This document shows, in pieces, positions 28,363 to 37,653 of a DNA stretch of 64,000 nt. A model generated the notes under the pieces. That model was not told where the DNA came from. It did no database searches and saw nothing but the letters and a program-made list of their open reading frames with translations. The translations under genes and the position numbers were made by a program. This DNA is from Bordetella genomosp. 13. GTDB taxonomy: Bacteria > Pseudomonadota > Gammaproteobacteria > Burkholderiales > Burkholderiaceae_B. Location of the stretch: NCBI RefSeq assembly GCF_002119665.1, contig NZ_CP021111.1, positions 1,736,001 to 1,800,000 on the forward strand, in the 5' to 3' direction. Numbering within the stretch: the stretch's first letter is position 1; every line of letters starts with the position of its first letter.

Positions 28363-28389
28363 TTAACGGCAAGTTTGCAGCCGAATTTA
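28363..28389 (-). promoter_or_regulatory. FliA (sigma-28) promoter for flgKL
   Basis: On the minus strand: TAAA (28389-28386), 15 bases, GCCGTTAA (28370-28363); consensus TAAA-N15-GCCGATAA, one mismatch. The TAAA includes the flgJ stop codon (TAA). It lies 43 bases upstream of the flgK ATG and would add late-class expression of flgK-flgL. Confidence 0.85.
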
Positions 28390-29325
28390 GCGGCGATCCG
28401 AAAAAGCCGATGGCATTACCGCGGCGCGCATCTGGGCCATGATCTGGATCAGCTTGTCGGCATAGGAAGGATCGGTGGCGTAGCCGGCCTTCTGTATGTT
28501 GCGCGCGGCTTCGATCTCGTTGCGCGACTGGGTCACGCTTTCGTAGCGCGGACTGTCCCCGATCAGCTTCGCGTAGTCGGCGAACGCCTCTTCGTACGAG
28601 CCGTATGCGCGGAACGGCTGCACCATCTTCTGCGGCACGCCGTCGACGTACTCGGTGGTCGTGACGTGGACCACCTTGCCCGACCAGCTCGAACCCGCCT
28701 TGATGCCGAACAGGTTGTGACTGGTGCGCCCGTCGGGATGCAGGATCTCGCGCTTGCCCCAGCCGGATTCCAGGGCGGCCTGGCCCAGGATCAGGCGGGC
28801 CGGCACGCCGCTCTGCTGCGACGCCACATTGGCGGCGTTGGACATGCGGGACACGAAGTCCACGACGTGATCGGGCGCCCCTTCGGCCGCCGCCATGGCG
28901 CGATCGCGCGGGCGGTTGTTGCGCAGCACGTCGAGCAAGGCCGACACGCCTACGCGGCCGCCCTGCTCCGGCTGCCCGGCGCCGGGCTCGCCGCCCGTTT
29001 GGGATTGCGCCGGCTGCATGTGTTCGAGCAGCGACTTGGCCAGACCGATGCCGGGATCGGCCAGCTGCAGCGCCAACTGTTCGTCGGTCATGGCCTGGAC
29101 CATCTCGGTCTGCTGACTGTCGAACAGGCCGTCCTTCGGCGTGGCCGCCCGCATCCGCTTGATCATGAGCTGCAGGAACAGGGCCTCGAACTGCTTGGCC
29201 ACCTGCTTCTGCTCGGTCTCGCCGCCGGGCTTGTCCACCGCTCCGCGCTTCAGGTCGGCCAGCCTGCCCATGTCGAAGACCGATTCCTGCGAAACGGAAC
29301 GAGGGGTATAGCTGCCGAAAGACAT
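28387..29325 (-). CDS. flgJ: Rod cap / peptidoglycan hydrolase FlgJ
   Basis: 312-residue dual-domain protein. The N-terminal half (about 35-105, KQVAKQFEALFLQLMIKRMRAATPKDGLFDSQQTEM) is the rod-cap domain. The C-terminal half (from about 140) is a glucosaminidase-type muramidase that cuts peptidoglycan for rod passage, with VPARLILGQAALESGWGKRE containing the likely catalytic Glu at about 186 and DGRTSHNLFGIKAGSSW. Both domains are complete, as in beta- and gammaproteobacteria. It sits between flgI and flgK. Confidence 0.97.
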   Translation of the reverse strand: MSFGSYTPRSVSQESVFDMGRLADLKRGAVDKPGGETEQKQVAKQFEALFLQLMIKRMRAATPKDGLFDSQQTEMVQAMTDEQLALQLADPGIGLAKSLLEHMQPAQSQTGGEPGAGQPEQGGRVGVSALLDVLRNNRPRDRAMAAAEGAPDHVVDFVSRMSNAANVASQQSGVPARLILGQAALESGWGKREILHPDGRTSHNLFGIKAGSSWSGKVVHVTTTEYVDGVPQKMVQPFRAYGSYEEAFADYAKLIGDSPRYESVTQSRNEIEAARNIQKAGYATDPSYADKLIQIMAQMRAAVMPSAFSDRR

Positions 29326-29334
29326 GAAGCGGTC

Positions 29335-30468
29335 CTAGATGATTTCGAGTTCGGCGCGCAGCGCGCCGGCGGCCTTCATGGCCTGCAGGATGGCCAGCAG
29401 GTCCTGCGGCGTGGCGCCCAGCGCGTTCAGCGCCTTCACCACCTCGGCCAGATTGGCGCTGGTGTTCAGGCGACGGATGGCTCCGCCATCCTGGCGGACT
29501 TCGATCTGCGTGTTCGGCGCGACCACGGTCTGGCCCTGCGTGAACGGCGTGTCGGGCTGGAACACCTGGGTCTGCTGGTTGATGATCACCGACAGGTTGC
29601 CGTGCGACACGGCCGCCTCGTCGATCATGACGTTGCGGTTCATGACCACCGAGCCGGTGCGGGCGTTGATGATGACCTTGGCGCTGGCGGGCGCCCGGGT
29701 CACCTGGAGGTTCTCGAGCCGCGACAGGAAAGCCGGCATGGCCGACGGATCGGCCGGTGCGCGCACCTGCACCACCCGGCCGTCGAGCGCCACGGCGGAG
29801 CCGGGGCCGAGCTGGCGGCTGATGGCCGCGGCGACGTTCTGCGCCGTGCCGAAATCGGTGTCGTTCATCTCGAAATACACCATGCCGTCCTGGCCCACCG
29901 TGGTCGGCACGGTGCGCTCGACGATGGCGCCGCCGTTGATGCGGCCGCCGTTCAGCGTATTGATCTGCACGCTGGATCCGCCCGCGGACGCGCCGGCGCC
30001 GCCCACCAGCAGGTTGCCCTGGGCGATGGCGTAGATCTGGTTGTCCGCGCCCTTGAGCGGCGTCATCAGCAGCGTGCCGCCGCGCAGGCTCTTGGCGTTG
30101 CCCATGGAGGACACCACCACGTCCAGCGTCTGGCCGGGCCGGGCGAACGACGGCAGCGTGGCGGTAACCATGACCGCCGCCACGTTCTTGAGCTGCATGT
30201 TGCTGCCCGGAGGCACGGTGATGCCCAGCTGGGACAGCATGTTGGTCAGGCTCTGCTGGGTGAAGGGCGTCTGGCGCACCTGGTCGCCGGTGCCGTCCAG
30301 CCCCACCACCAGGCCGTAGCCGATCAGCTGGTTGCCGCGCACGCCCTGCACCGAAGCCAGGTCTTTCAGGCGGTCCGCGTGGGCGGCCCCGCCGGCCAGC
30401 AGGCACAGCGCGGCGAACAGGCGGGTCGCGAGGACGAACAGGAATCGGGGCATAGTCGGCAATGGCAT
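29335..30468 (-). CDS. flgI: Flagellar P-ring protein
   Basis: 377-residue periplasmic protein forming the P-ring in peptidoglycan. The N-terminal signal peptide is [23 protein letters not shown], with mature start [26 protein letters not shown]. Conserved blocks include [29 protein letters not shown] and [13 protein letters not shown]. Two ATG codons are possible: 30468, two bases after the flgH stop, and 30453 (MPRFLFVL); neither has a strong ribosome site. The first is used here. Confidence 0.96.
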   Translation of the reverse strand: MPLPTMPRFLFVLATRLFAALCLLAGGAAHADRLKDLASVQGVRGNQLIGYGLVVGLDGTGDQVRQTPFTQQSLTNMLSQLGITVPPGSNMQLKNVAAVMVTATLPSFARPGQTLDVVVSSMGNAKSLRGGTLLMTPLKGADNQIYAIAQGNLLVGGAGASAGGSSVQINTLNGGRINGGAIVERTVPTTVGQDGMVYFEMNDTDFGTAQNVAAAISRQLGPGSAVALDGRVVQVRAPADPSAMPAFLSRLENLQVTRAPASAKVIINARTGSVVMNRNVMIDEAAVSHGNLSVIINQQTQVFQPDTPFTQGQTVVAPNTQIEVRQDGGAIRRLNTSANLAEVVKALNALGATPQDLLAILQAMKAAGALRAELEII

Positions 30469-30470
30469 GT

Positions 30471-31160
30471 TCAGAACGGCGAGGCCAGCAGGAAGAAACG
30501 TTGCAGCCAACCCATGGTCTGGACCTCGTCCATGGTGCCCTTGCTGCGATACTCGATACGGGCATCGGCCACGCGCGTGGACGAGACCGAATTGTTGCCG
30601 GTGATGGACCGAGGGTCGACCACGCCCGAGAAGCGGACGTACTCGCTGCCGCGGTTGATGGCGATCTGCTTCTCTCCGGCCACCTGCAGGTTGCCATTGG
30701 GCAGCACGCCCACCACCGTGGTCGTGATGTTGCCGGTGAAGGTATTGTTGGCCGAGCTGTTGCCGGTGCCCTGCATGGCGTTCTCGCCCGAGGCGTCGGC
30801 GTCCATGTCGGCATTCACCACGCCATCGATGAAGTTGGGCATGGCGCCGATGCCCAGGCCCACGGAACCCTGCCGGTTGGTGTTGGTGGCCACGTTCTTG
30901 GCGGCGTTGGTGCGCTCTTCCAGCACGATGGTGACGACGTCGCCCACGTTGCGCGGACGGCGGTCTTCGAACAGCGGATAGTTGCCGTACACCGTGGGCT
31001 GGAAGATCGATCCCGTGGGGCGGGCCACCTGCATGGGCGGCGCCGGCGGCACGGCCGTGGTCGGCCCGAGCACCACGGGCTCGGGCGGAACCAGGGCGCA
31101 GCCCGCCATGGCAAGCAGTACACCCGAAGCGGCGAGCAGGCGCAGCATCGACGCAGCCAT
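30471..31160 (-). CDS. flgH: Flagellar L-ring protein
   Basis: 229-residue outer-membrane lipoprotein forming the L-ring. The lipobox is LLAMAGC, with the lipidated Cys at 21 when starting at ATG 31160. Conserved sequence includes [63 protein letters not shown] and [20 protein letters not shown] two codons upstream overlaps the flgG stop and is an alternative start. It lies between flgG and flgI as usual. Confidence 0.96.
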   Translation of the reverse strand: MAASMLRLLAASGVLLAMAGCALVPPEPVVLGPTTAVPPAPPMQVARPTGSIFQPTVYGNYPLFEDRRPRNVGDVVTIVLEERTNAAKNVATNTNRQGSVGLGIGAMPNFIDGVVNADMDADASGENAMQGTGNSSANNTFTGNITTTVVGVLPNGNLQVAGEKQIAINRGSEYVRFSGVVDPRSITGNNSVSSTRVADARIEYRSKGTMDEVQTMGWLQRFFLLASPF

Positions 31161-31162
31161 AG

Positions 31163-31948
31163 TCACAGTTGCGACAGGCGGGCCAGCATCTCGTCGGAGG
31201 TCTGCACGGCCTTGCTGTTCATTTCGTACGCGCGCTGCGTGGTGATCATGTTCACCAGTTCTTCGGCGACGTTCACGTTCGAGGTCTCGGCGTACTGCTG
31301 CTGGATCGAACCGGCGCCGTCCACGCCCGGAGCCAGCAGGTTGGCCGGGCCCGACGAATCGGTTTCCAGGTACAGGTTCTCGCCGATGCTCTGCAGGCCC
31401 ACCGGGTTGATAAAGGTGGCGATCTGCAGCTGGCCGATCTGCACGTTGATGCCGGCGTTGCCCGGCTGGGTGACCGACACGGTGCCGTCCTTGCCGATGG
31501 TCAGGGTGAGCGCGTTGTCGGGCACGTTGATGGGCGGCTGGATCACGTAGCCGCCGGCCGTGACGAGCTGGCCGTTCTGGTCGGTCTGCAGCGAGCCGTC
31601 GCGAGTGTAGGCCTGCGTGCCGTCGGGCAGCTCGACCTGGAGGAAACCGCGGCCGTCGATGGCGATGTCCATGTCGTTGCCGGTGTTGTTCAGGTTGCCC
31701 TGGTTGAACACCCGCTCGGTGGCGGCCACGCGCACGCCGGTACCGAGTTGCAGGCCCGACGGCAGCTGGTTGGCGTCGCCGACCTGGGCGCCCGGCTGGC
31801 GCAGGGTCTGGTACATCAGGTCCTGGAAGATCGCGCGGCCGCGCTTGAACCCGTTGGTCTGGACGTTGGCCAGATTATTGGAGATCACGTCCATCGAGGT
31901 CTGCTGACCCTCGAGGCCGGTCTTGGAAATCCACAGCGAACGCATCAT
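31163..31948 (-). CDS. flgG: Distal rod protein FlgG
   Basis: 261-residue distal rod protein. N-terminal [39 protein letters not shown] contains the rod-family ANVNT-like motif. C-terminal [42 protein letters not shown] is the conserved rod/hook tail. Length matches the invariant FlgG size (260-262). The start was set at the tandem ATGs (31948/31945); upstream in-frame sequence is not rod-like. Confidence 0.97.
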   Translation of the reverse strand: MMRSLWISKTGLEGQQTSMDVISNNLANVQTNGFKRGRAIFQDLMYQTLRQPGAQVGDANQLPSGLQLGTGVRVAATERVFNQGNLNNTGNDMDIAIDGRGFLQVELPDGTQAYTRDGSLQTDQNGQLVTAGGYVIQPPINVPDNALTLTIGKDGTVSVTQPGNAGINVQIGQLQIATFINPVGLQSIGENLYLETDSSGPANLLAPGVDGAGSIQQQYAETSNVNVAEELVNMITTQRAYEMNSKAVQTSDEMLARLSQL

Positions 31949-31999
31949 GGCTAGTTGCTCCTGGGCGCGACCCGCCGGGCCGCGCATGAATCATTGAAA

Positions 32000-32746
32000 T
32001 CAGCTGACGGCGAGAATCTGGTTGGCGCTGCCGGCGTTCTCGTTCGCGTCGCGGATGATCTGCATCTGCATCTCGAAGCGCCGCGCGTTCTCGATCATGC
32101 CGACCATCGCCTCGGTGGGGCTGGAATTGCTGCCCTCGAGCACGCCGGACATCAGGCGCAGCGCCGGGTCGGCCGGCAGCGGCGGCGTGCCGGCGGCCAT
32201 GCGGAACACGCCGTCGTCGCCGCGCAGCAGCGCCGTCTCCTGCGGGCTGACCAGCTTCAGGCGCCCGAGGTTCAGGATGTTGTTGGGCGGGTCCCCCGCT
32301 CCGATGGCCGTCACAGTCCCGTCGGAAGCGATGGACAGCGATGCCTGGTCGGGAATCTCGATGAGCGCGTTCTGGTCGGACAGCACGGGCTGGCCCAGCG
32401 AAGTCTGCAACAGGCCATTGACGCCGACCTGCAGGCTGCCGGCGCGCGTGTAGGCCTCGCCCTGGGGCGTCTGCACCGCCAGCCAGCCGCTGCCGGCGAT
32501 CGCCACGTCCAGATCGCGCCCGGTGCTGTTCACCGTGCCGAGCGCGAAATTGCTGCCCGGCGTGGTGGCTACCGTCGACACGCGGGTGGGCAGCGACGTG
32601 CCGTCCAGCATGGGCACCGAACGGTACAGCGCGATCTGCTCGCGAAACCCCGGCGTGTTGACGTTGGCCAGGTTGTTGCTCAGCACGGCCTGCTGCTCGG
32701 TGATCCGGGCAGCGCCGTTCATGGCGGTGTAGATGACGCGATCCAT
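32000..32746 (-). CDS. flgF: Proximal rod protein FlgF
   Basis: 248-residue proximal rod protein with the rod-family N-terminus MDRVIYTAMNGAARITEQQAVLSNNLANVNTPGFREQ and the C-terminal segment SPTEAMVGMIENARRFEMQMQIIRDANENAGSANQILAVS. The distinctive FlgF start DRVIY-AMNGA is present. It lies between flgE and flgG. Export requires no signal peptide. Confidence 0.97.
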   Translation of the reverse strand: MDRVIYTAMNGAARITEQQAVLSNNLANVNTPGFREQIALYRSVPMLDGTSLPTRVSTVATTPGSNFALGTVNSTGRDLDVAIAGSGWLAVQTPQGEAYTRAGSLQVGVNGLLQTSLGQPVLSDQNALIEIPDQASLSIASDGTVTAIGAGDPPNNILNLGRLKLVSPQETALLRGDDGVFRMAAGTPPLPADPALRLMSGVLEGSNSSPTEAMVGMIENARRFEMQMQIIRDANENAGSANQILAVS

Positions 32747-32777
32747 CGTCTATTCCGTGTCGAAGCCCGAGTCGGCG

Positions 32778-34004
32778 TCAGATGTTCATCAGGACCTGCA
32801 GGACTTCGTCCTGAGTCTTGATGGTCTGCGTGTTGGCCTGATACGTACGCTGGGCGATGATCATGTTCACCAGCTCGTTGCTCAGGTTGACGTTGGACTG
32901 CTCCAGCGACTGCCCGCTCAGCGTGGACAGGCTGTTGGTGCCCGGTTGGCCCAGCTGCGCCTGGCCCGACGCGGCGGTCTCCTGCCAGGCGTTGTTGCCC
33001 ACCGGCTGCAGACCCTGCACGTTGTTGAACTTGGCCAGCGCGATGACGCCGACGACCTGGCTCTCGCCATTGCTGTACTGGGCCATCACGCTGCCGTCGG
33101 CGGCGATCTCGATGCCCAGGAACTGGCCGCTGGCATAGCCGTCGGGCGTCAGCACGGGATTGAAATCGTTGCCGAACTGCGTGACGCCGTCGTAGTTGAG
33201 CGCGATGGCCATCGGGTCGGCCGGCGAGTTGACGCCGCCGGGAGTGGCGAAGCTGACGTCGACCGTCGGAGGCGTGTTCAGCAGCACGCCGCTGGTGTCG
33301 AACCGCAGCGTGGCAAAGGCGGCTCCGCCGGCGCCGACCGGCATGGGGTTGCCATCGAAGGTGTAGTAGACGTCATACACGCTTTCCCCGGCAGCGTTGG
33401 CCTCGCGCTTGACGAAATACTGCTGCATTTCGTGGGCATTGCCCAGGGAGTCGTACACCGTGGTCGGCACCTGATCGGTGTAGGTGCTGCGGATCGTGGG
33501 GTCGAACGGCGTGGTGGCGGGGTCGATGGGATCCGCGTTGGCGTCCAGGTTGGTCTGGACGCCAACGCCGGTCGAGGCCACCGGCGCGATGTTGCCTTGC
33601 GGCACGGTCAGCGGAACCGGAGCGGCGCCGACAGCGCCGGCGGCATAGCCGGTCAGGCGCATGCCCATCTGGTTGACGATGAAGAAGTCCTTGTCCAGCA
33701 GGAACTCGCCGTTGCGCGAGTAGAACACCCCGCCGGACTGGTCCGCCAGGCGGAAGAAGCCCTTCTCGCCGTCGATGGCGATGTCGTACTCGCCGCCGGT
33801 CGTCGCCACGTTGCCTACCGTGAAGCGCTGGTTGACCGCCGCGACCTTCACGCCCAGGCCCACGCGGGAGTTGGCGTAGACGTCAGAGAAGGACACCACG
33901 CCCGACTTGAAGCCGGCGGTGCCCGAGTTGGCGATGTTGTTGCCGATGACGTCCAGATTTTGCGCGGCGGCGTTCAGGCCGCTCAGTCCTTGTCCGAATC
34001 CCAT
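32778..34004 (-). CDS. flgE: Flagellar hook protein FlgE
   Basis: 408-residue hook subunit that forms the universal joint. The N-terminus is MGFGQGLSGLNAAAQNLDVIGNNIANSGTAGFKSGVVSF; the GFGQGLSGLNAA start is typical of FlgE. The C-terminus is GQSLEQSNVNLSNELVNMIIAQRTYQANTQTIKTQDEVLQVLMNI. The central region is the variable D1/D2 part. It sits between flgD (hook scaffold) and flgF. Confidence 0.97.
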   Translation of the reverse strand: MGFGQGLSGLNAAAQNLDVIGNNIANSGTAGFKSGVVSFSDVYANSRVGLGVKVAAVNQRFTVGNVATTGGEYDIAIDGEKGFFRLADQSGGVFYSRNGEFLLDKDFFIVNQMGMRLTGYAAGAVGAAPVPLTVPQGNIAPVASTGVGVQTNLDANADPIDPATTPFDPTIRSTYTDQVPTTVYDSLGNAHEMQQYFVKREANAAGESVYDVYYTFDGNPMPVGAGGAAFATLRFDTSGVLLNTPPTVDVSFATPGGVNSPADPMAIALNYDGVTQFGNDFNPVLTPDGYASGQFLGIEIAADGSVMAQYSNGESQVVGVIALAKFNNVQGLQPVGNNAWQETAASGQAQLGQPGTNSLSTLSGQSLEQSNVNLSNELVNMIIAQRTYQANTQTIKTQDEVLQVLMNI

Positions 34005-34071
34005 GTGCTATCTCGCTGTCGAATTGTTTAGATGTCCGCTGCGCCGCGGCGCAGCATCAAGTCGATGAATC

Positions 34072-34773
34072 TCAGGTATTGCCGTAGATCTTGCGGATGT
34101 CCAGCATGCTGGCCTGCTTGCCCATGCCCAGCTGCAGGCGCAGGCCGTTGGTGCCGTACGCCACGCCGTTGACCAGGCCGTACTGCAGCGCATCGGCCTC
34201 GACGCGCTTGCCTTCGGCATCGGTGGCCGCCACCGTGAACGTGTACTTTCCATCGGCGACGTCCTGGCCGCCGTCGTTCTTGCCGTCCCAGGTCACGTCC
34301 AGGACGCCGGTGTCCTGCTTGCCCAGTTTCATGGTGCGAACCACGTTGCCGGCCGAGTCCAGCACCTTGACCTCGACCTCCGCCGCATCGGCCTGCAGGT
34401 CGATGCCCACGGGGGTGGCGGAGCGCTTGGTGGCATCCTGCGCATCCGTGCCCAGCGCGATCTCGTTGCCCGGCACCAGCACGCCGCGGCCGATCAGCGC
34501 GGCGGCGTTCATGGACTGCGACACGTCGACCTGGCCGCTGATGGCCAGCAGCGTGTTGTTCAGGTTGGTGATGCCTTCCACCGTGGAGATCTGCGCCAGC
34601 TGCGAAGTCAGCTCGGCGTTCTGCATGGGGTTGAGCGGATCCTGGTTGCGCAGCTGCGTCACCAGCAGCGTCAGGAACTGGTCCTGGATCTCCTGCGCCG
34701 CGCTGGCGCTGCCGGAGCCGCCCAGGCCATTCGAGCTGCTGGTGTTCGAAACACCGTTGACGTTGGTTGCCAT
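34072..34773 (-). CDS. flgD: Hook scaffolding protein FlgD
   Basis: 233-residue hook cap. The N-terminal FlgD region has QEIQDQFLTLLVTQLRNQDPLNPMQNAELTSQLAQISTVEGI (about 26-67). The C-terminal half holds the Tudor/FnIII-like beta domains (VKVLDSAGNVVRTMKLGKQDTGVLDVTWDGKNDGGQDVADGKYTF). It directs FlgE polymerisation and is discarded afterwards. flgC is 40 bases upstream and flgE 67 bases downstream. Confidence 0.97.
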   Translation of the reverse strand: MATNVNGVSNTSSSNGLGGSGSASAAQEIQDQFLTLLVTQLRNQDPLNPMQNAELTSQLAQISTVEGITNLNNTLLAISGQVDVSQSMNAAALIGRGVLVPGNEIALGTDAQDATKRSATPVGIDLQADAAEVEVKVLDSAGNVVRTMKLGKQDTGVLDVTWDGKNDGGQDVADGKYTFTVAATDAEGKRVEADALQYGLVNGVAYGTNGLRLQLGMGKQASMLDIRKIYGNT

Positions 34774-34813
34774 GGCTAGTCGTGGATAGGTGAACGTGGA
34801 AGGGTCGGGCGCG

Positions 34814-35233
34814 TCAGGCCTGGCCGATGGTGAGGGTCCTGGCCATGAGCTGCTTGGCCGTGTTGAGCACTTCGACGTTGGCCTGGTACGACCGGGACGC
34901 CGCGATCATGTTGACGGTTTCAGCCACCGGATCGACATTGGGCATGAACACGTAGCCCTGCTCGTTCGCCATGGGGTGGGTGGGATCGTAGATCTGCTTC
35001 AAGGGCGAGTCGTCCTGGACCACGCCGGCCACGCGGACGCCGCCGACCTCCTGGCCCAGCGCCTGGCCGGGGCTGGGATTGACCTGGAACACCACCTGAC
35101 GCGCGCGATACGGCTGGCCATCCGGACCCACCACGCTCTCGGCGTTGGCCAGATTGCTGGCCGACACGTTCATGCGCTGGGACTGGGCCGTGAGGGCCGA
35201 ACCGGCGATATCGAAAATGCTGAGCAGGGACAT
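34814..35233 (-). CDS. flgC: Proximal rod protein FlgC
   Basis: 139-residue rod protein with [36 protein letters not shown] at the N-terminus and [41 protein letters not shown] at the C-terminus, both family hallmarks. Length is typical (about 135-140). It lies 17 bases downstream of flgB. Confidence 0.97.
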   Translation of the reverse strand: MSLLSIFDIAGSALTAQSQRMNVSASNLANAESVVGPDGQPYRARQVVFQVNPSPGQALGQEVGGVRVAGVVQDDSPLKQIYDPTHPMANEQGYVFMPNVDPVAETVNMIAASRSYQANVEVLNTAKQLMARTLTIGQA

Positions 35234-35250
35234 GCGGGGAGACTCCTAGA

Positions 35251-35658
35251 TCATTCCTGGATGGCCGTCAGCATCGAACGGATGCGGCCGGACAGCACTT
35301 GCAGGCTGCTCTGGTAATGCAGGGTGTTGTCGGCGAAGCGCACGCGCTCGTTGTCCATGTCGACCGTGTTGCCGTCCAGGCTGGCCTGGTAAGGCAGGCG
35401 ATACTGCAGCTCGACGTTGGACGGCGAGACCGCCTTGCCGGGAATATGGCGGGCCGAGGTCAGTGCCAGGTTCGTATCGGGCAGACGCATGCGGTCGCCC
35501 AACGCGTTTTCCATGGCGGTCTTGAAGTCGAAGTCGCGCGCCTTGTAGTTCGGCGTGTCCGCGTTGGCGATATTCGACGACAGGACTTCCTGGCGCTGTG
35601 CGCGCAGGCTGATGGACTGCTGGAAAAAGCGGAGGTCCTCACTGAGCCGGTCTAGCAT
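35251..35658 (-). CDS. flgB: Proximal rod protein FlgB
   Basis: 135-residue first rod subunit. It contains MLDRLSEDLRFFQQSISLRAQRQEVLSSNIANADTPNYKARDFDFKTAM and NTVDMDNERVRFADNTLHYQSSLQVLSGRIRSMLTAI. The ATG at 35658 was chosen because conserved sequence begins there; the frame stays open upstream without conservation. It is the first gene of the flgB-L operon, divergent from flgA with 173 bases between. Confidence 0.97.
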   Translation of the reverse strand: MLDRLSEDLRFFQQSISLRAQRQEVLSSNIANADTPNYKARDFDFKTAMENALGDRMRLPDTNLALTSARHIPGKAVSPSNVELQYRLPYQASLDGNTVDMDNERVRFADNTLHYQSSLQVLSGRIRSMLTAIQE

Positions 35659-35831
35659 TGAGTCGCGCCTTACAAGATCTGTGCGGGTTGGAAAGACCCG
35701 GGCGATACCCGGTCCTTTTTGGCATGACGGCATCATAGGTGGCGGCAGGCCGCCACAATCACCCAAATAACCCGCCATTTCCGAGTCAATTCCGTTATTG
35801 CGCGGGCGCCTCGGCTTCTACAATCCTTCTC
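35659..35831. promoter_or_regulatory. Divergent flgB / flgA promoter region
   Basis: 173 bases that must drive both the long flgB-L operon and flgA. On the plus strand, TTATTG then TACAAT (35819-35824) with an 18-base spacer resembles a sigma-70 promoter whose -10 ends only seven bases before the flgA ATG, implying a leaderless or near-leaderless message. No convincing FliA promoter is present, in keeping with class II control. Confidence 0.5.
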
Positions 35832-36551
35832 ATGCCGCAATACCCCTGCCCCACCGTCCTGCGCCCCGCGCTGGCTGCCGCTCTGCTGGCCGCCGGCCTC
35901 GGCCTGCCGGCTGGCGCGAATGCCGGCGCCACCCAGGATCCGGCGGTACTGGGCGCCACGGCTCAGGCCTATCTGCGGGGGCAGCTGGCGGACCTGCCAG
36001 GCACGGTCAGCATCACACTGGACCCGCTGCGCACCGAACGGCTGTCGGCCTGCGACAAACTCACGCCGTTCCTGTCATCGCCGGTGCGGCTGCGTCCGCG
36101 GATGTCGATCGGCGTGCGCTGCTCCGCCCCGCATACCTGGACCACTTATGTCCAGGCCACGGTCAGCGTGGCCGGCCGGTATTACGTCGCCGCGCAGCCG
36201 CTTAGCGCCGGCCGGCTGATCGCCTCCACCGACATCGAGGCCCGCGACGCCGACCTGGCGACCCTGTCTCCGGATATCATTACGGACGCGGCGCGCATCG
36301 TCGGCATGCGCGCCGGCAGCCGCATTGCCGCCGGCCAGCCGATCAAGGGCGCGGTGCTGCGCAATGCTCAATCCATCGAGCGTGGGCAGAACGTCAATAT
36401 CGTCATCAGCGGCAAAGGGTTCACGGTGTCGGGCGAAGGCCAGGCGCTGGACAACGCGGCCCCCGGTGACCGCGTGCAGGTCCGGACGACGTCCGGCCAG
36501 GTCGTCAGCGGGGTGGCGCGCAATGCCGGCCTGGTCGAAATCACCCTGTAG
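35832..36551 (+). CDS. flgA: P-ring assembly chaperone FlgA
   Basis: 239-residue periplasmic chaperone for FlgI. The signal peptide is VLRPALAAALLAAGLGLPAGANA (about 8-30). The SAF-like C-terminal part has VAAQPLSAGRLIASTDIEARDADLA, GMRAGSRIAAGQPIKGAVLR and SGKGFTVSGEGQALDNAAPGDRVQVRTTSGQVVSGV. The start was set at ATG 35832 so the signal peptide follows directly. No Shine-Dalgarno-like sequence precedes it. Confidence 0.95.
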   Translation: MPQYPCPTVLRPALAAALLAAGLGLPAGANAGATQDPAVLGATAQAYLRGQLADLPGTVSITLDPLRTERLSACDKLTPFLSSPVRLRPRMSIGVRCSAPHTWTTYVQATVSVAGRYYVAAQPLSAGRLIASTDIEARDADLATLSPDIITDAARIVGMRAGSRIAAGQPIKGAVLRNAQSIERGQNVNIVISGKGFTVSGEGQALDNAAPGDRVQVRTTSGQVVSGVARNAGLVEITL

Positions 36552-36590
36552 TCGCGTTACATATTTTTCGCTCCTGTCACGCAACCAGGC

Positions 36591-36617
36591 TAAAGTTGCT
36601 GGCGCCGGGGCCGTTAC
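36591..36617 (+). promoter_or_regulatory. FliA (sigma-28) promoter for flgMN
   Basis: TAAA at 36591-36594, 15 bases, GCCGTTAC at 36610-36617. It matches the promoters of fliC (GCCGTAAC) and flaG (GCCGTAAT). It lies 57 bases before the flgM start and would give the standard late boost of the anti-sigma factor by its own target. Confidence 0.88.
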
Positions 36618-36674
36618 GAAGACAAGACCAAGGCAGATCGGCCGCTATCCGAAACCTGCCCAGCGGAGATTACC

Positions 36675-36971
36675 TTGAAGATCAATATCACTTCCCCCTC
36701 GGTTGCTGCCAACAGCGTCAACCTGCGCGCCGACAATGCGGTCGCCCAGGCCTATGGCGCGACCAGCAGCAGTCAGCCGAATGCGGGCAGCGCGCAGGTG
36801 GCGCTCAGCTCGGCCTCCCGCCAGCTGCTGGCACTGCAGGAAGGCGGCAGCGACATCAACGTCGAACGCGTGCACGCCATCCGCGCCGCCATTGCCGCCG
36901 GTGAACTGAAGATCGACCCCTCCCGCATCGCCGACAGCCTCATCGCCAGCGCGCAGGAATTGCTGAAGTAA
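36675..36971 (+). CDS. flgM: Anti-sigma-28 factor FlgM
   Basis: 98-residue small, largely disordered protein that holds FliA inactive until it is secreted through the finished hook-basal body. It starts at TTG (36675) with GGAG at 36665-36668 as ribosome site, giving MKINITSPSVAANSV; no ATG is available nearby. The C-terminal FliA-binding half has GGSDINVERVHAIRAAIAAGELKIDPSRIADSLIASAQELLK, the family signature. The weak TTG start may keep levels low. Confidence 0.95.
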   Translation: MKINITSPSVAANSVNLRADNAVAQAYGATSSSQPNAGSAQVALSSASRQLLALQEGGSDINVERVHAIRAAIAAGELKIDPSRIADSLIASAQELLK

Positions 36972-37050
36972 CACTTCGGACGACTCCCCGCCCCCGATTC
37001 AAGGCTCGGCCCGTTTTTTCCTCTGCCCGACGACGCTTTTTTCTTCTGTC

Positions 37051-37518
37051 ATGTCCGCCGCCCTGCAGATCTGTATCGAACGCGAAAGCGCCCTGGTCCA
37101 AGCCTTCATCGAGGCCGTCGACGCCGAGGGCCTGGCGCTGGCCGACCGCACCGCTCATCAAGCCTTGCAACAAGCCGCCCAGGAAAAGGAAAACCTGGCC
37201 GAACAACTGGTTGCGCTCAGCGTGCAGCGCGACGAACTGCTGGCCGGGCTGGGCCTGCCCCCGGGGAATGAAGGCACCGAACAGGCGGCCGCGCAATTCC
37301 CCGAACTGGCCGAAAGCTGGAACCGCCTGCTGGAATACGCCGCGGTGGCCCGCGAACGCAACGAACGCAACGGCATGATGATCAGCGTCAGCCTGCAGCA
37401 TACGCAGCAGGCCCTGGACGCGCTGCGCCAGCTCACCGAGGGCGACACGACGGCCACCTATGACGCCCAGGGCCGCGGCCGCCGCGGCTACGGCCAGCGC
37501 AGCATCATCGCCACTTGA
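37051..37518 (+). CDS. flgN: FlgK/FlgL export chaperone FlgN
   Basis: 155-residue helical chaperone for the hook-filament junction proteins. It shows the family pattern of long amphipathic helices: ESALVQAFIEAVDAEGLALADRTAH, QAAQEKENLAEQLVALSVQRDELLAGLGLPPG and WNRLLEYAAVARERNERNGMMISVSLQHTQQALDALRQL, whose last segment resembles the conserved NxxNGxLI-type region. It follows flgM by 79 bases. It converges on flhF with 135 bases between, where no clear terminator was seen. Confidence 0.92.
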   Translation: MSAALQICIERESALVQAFIEAVDAEGLALADRTAHQALQQAAQEKENLAEQLVALSVQRDELLAGLGLPPGNEGTEQAAAQFPELAESWNRLLEYAAVARERNERNGMMISVSLQHTQQALDALRQLTEGDTTATYDAQGRGRRGYGQRSIIAT

Positions 37519-37653
37519 CGCTCCGCGTCGTTCCTACCGCGCGCCGTCCCTAAGACCTGTCTCACGCGAGCTGTGCGACTCATCCTCGGCCGCCAGCATC
37601 CCCCTCCCGCCGGCCCCGAGAACATCGGGCCCGGCGCGCCATTCCCAGCCAGG

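Noticed and set aside
35739..35831. Upstream in-frame extension of flgA
   Set aside because: It would bury the signal peptide 30 residues inside the protein; ATG 35832 places the signal peptide correctly.
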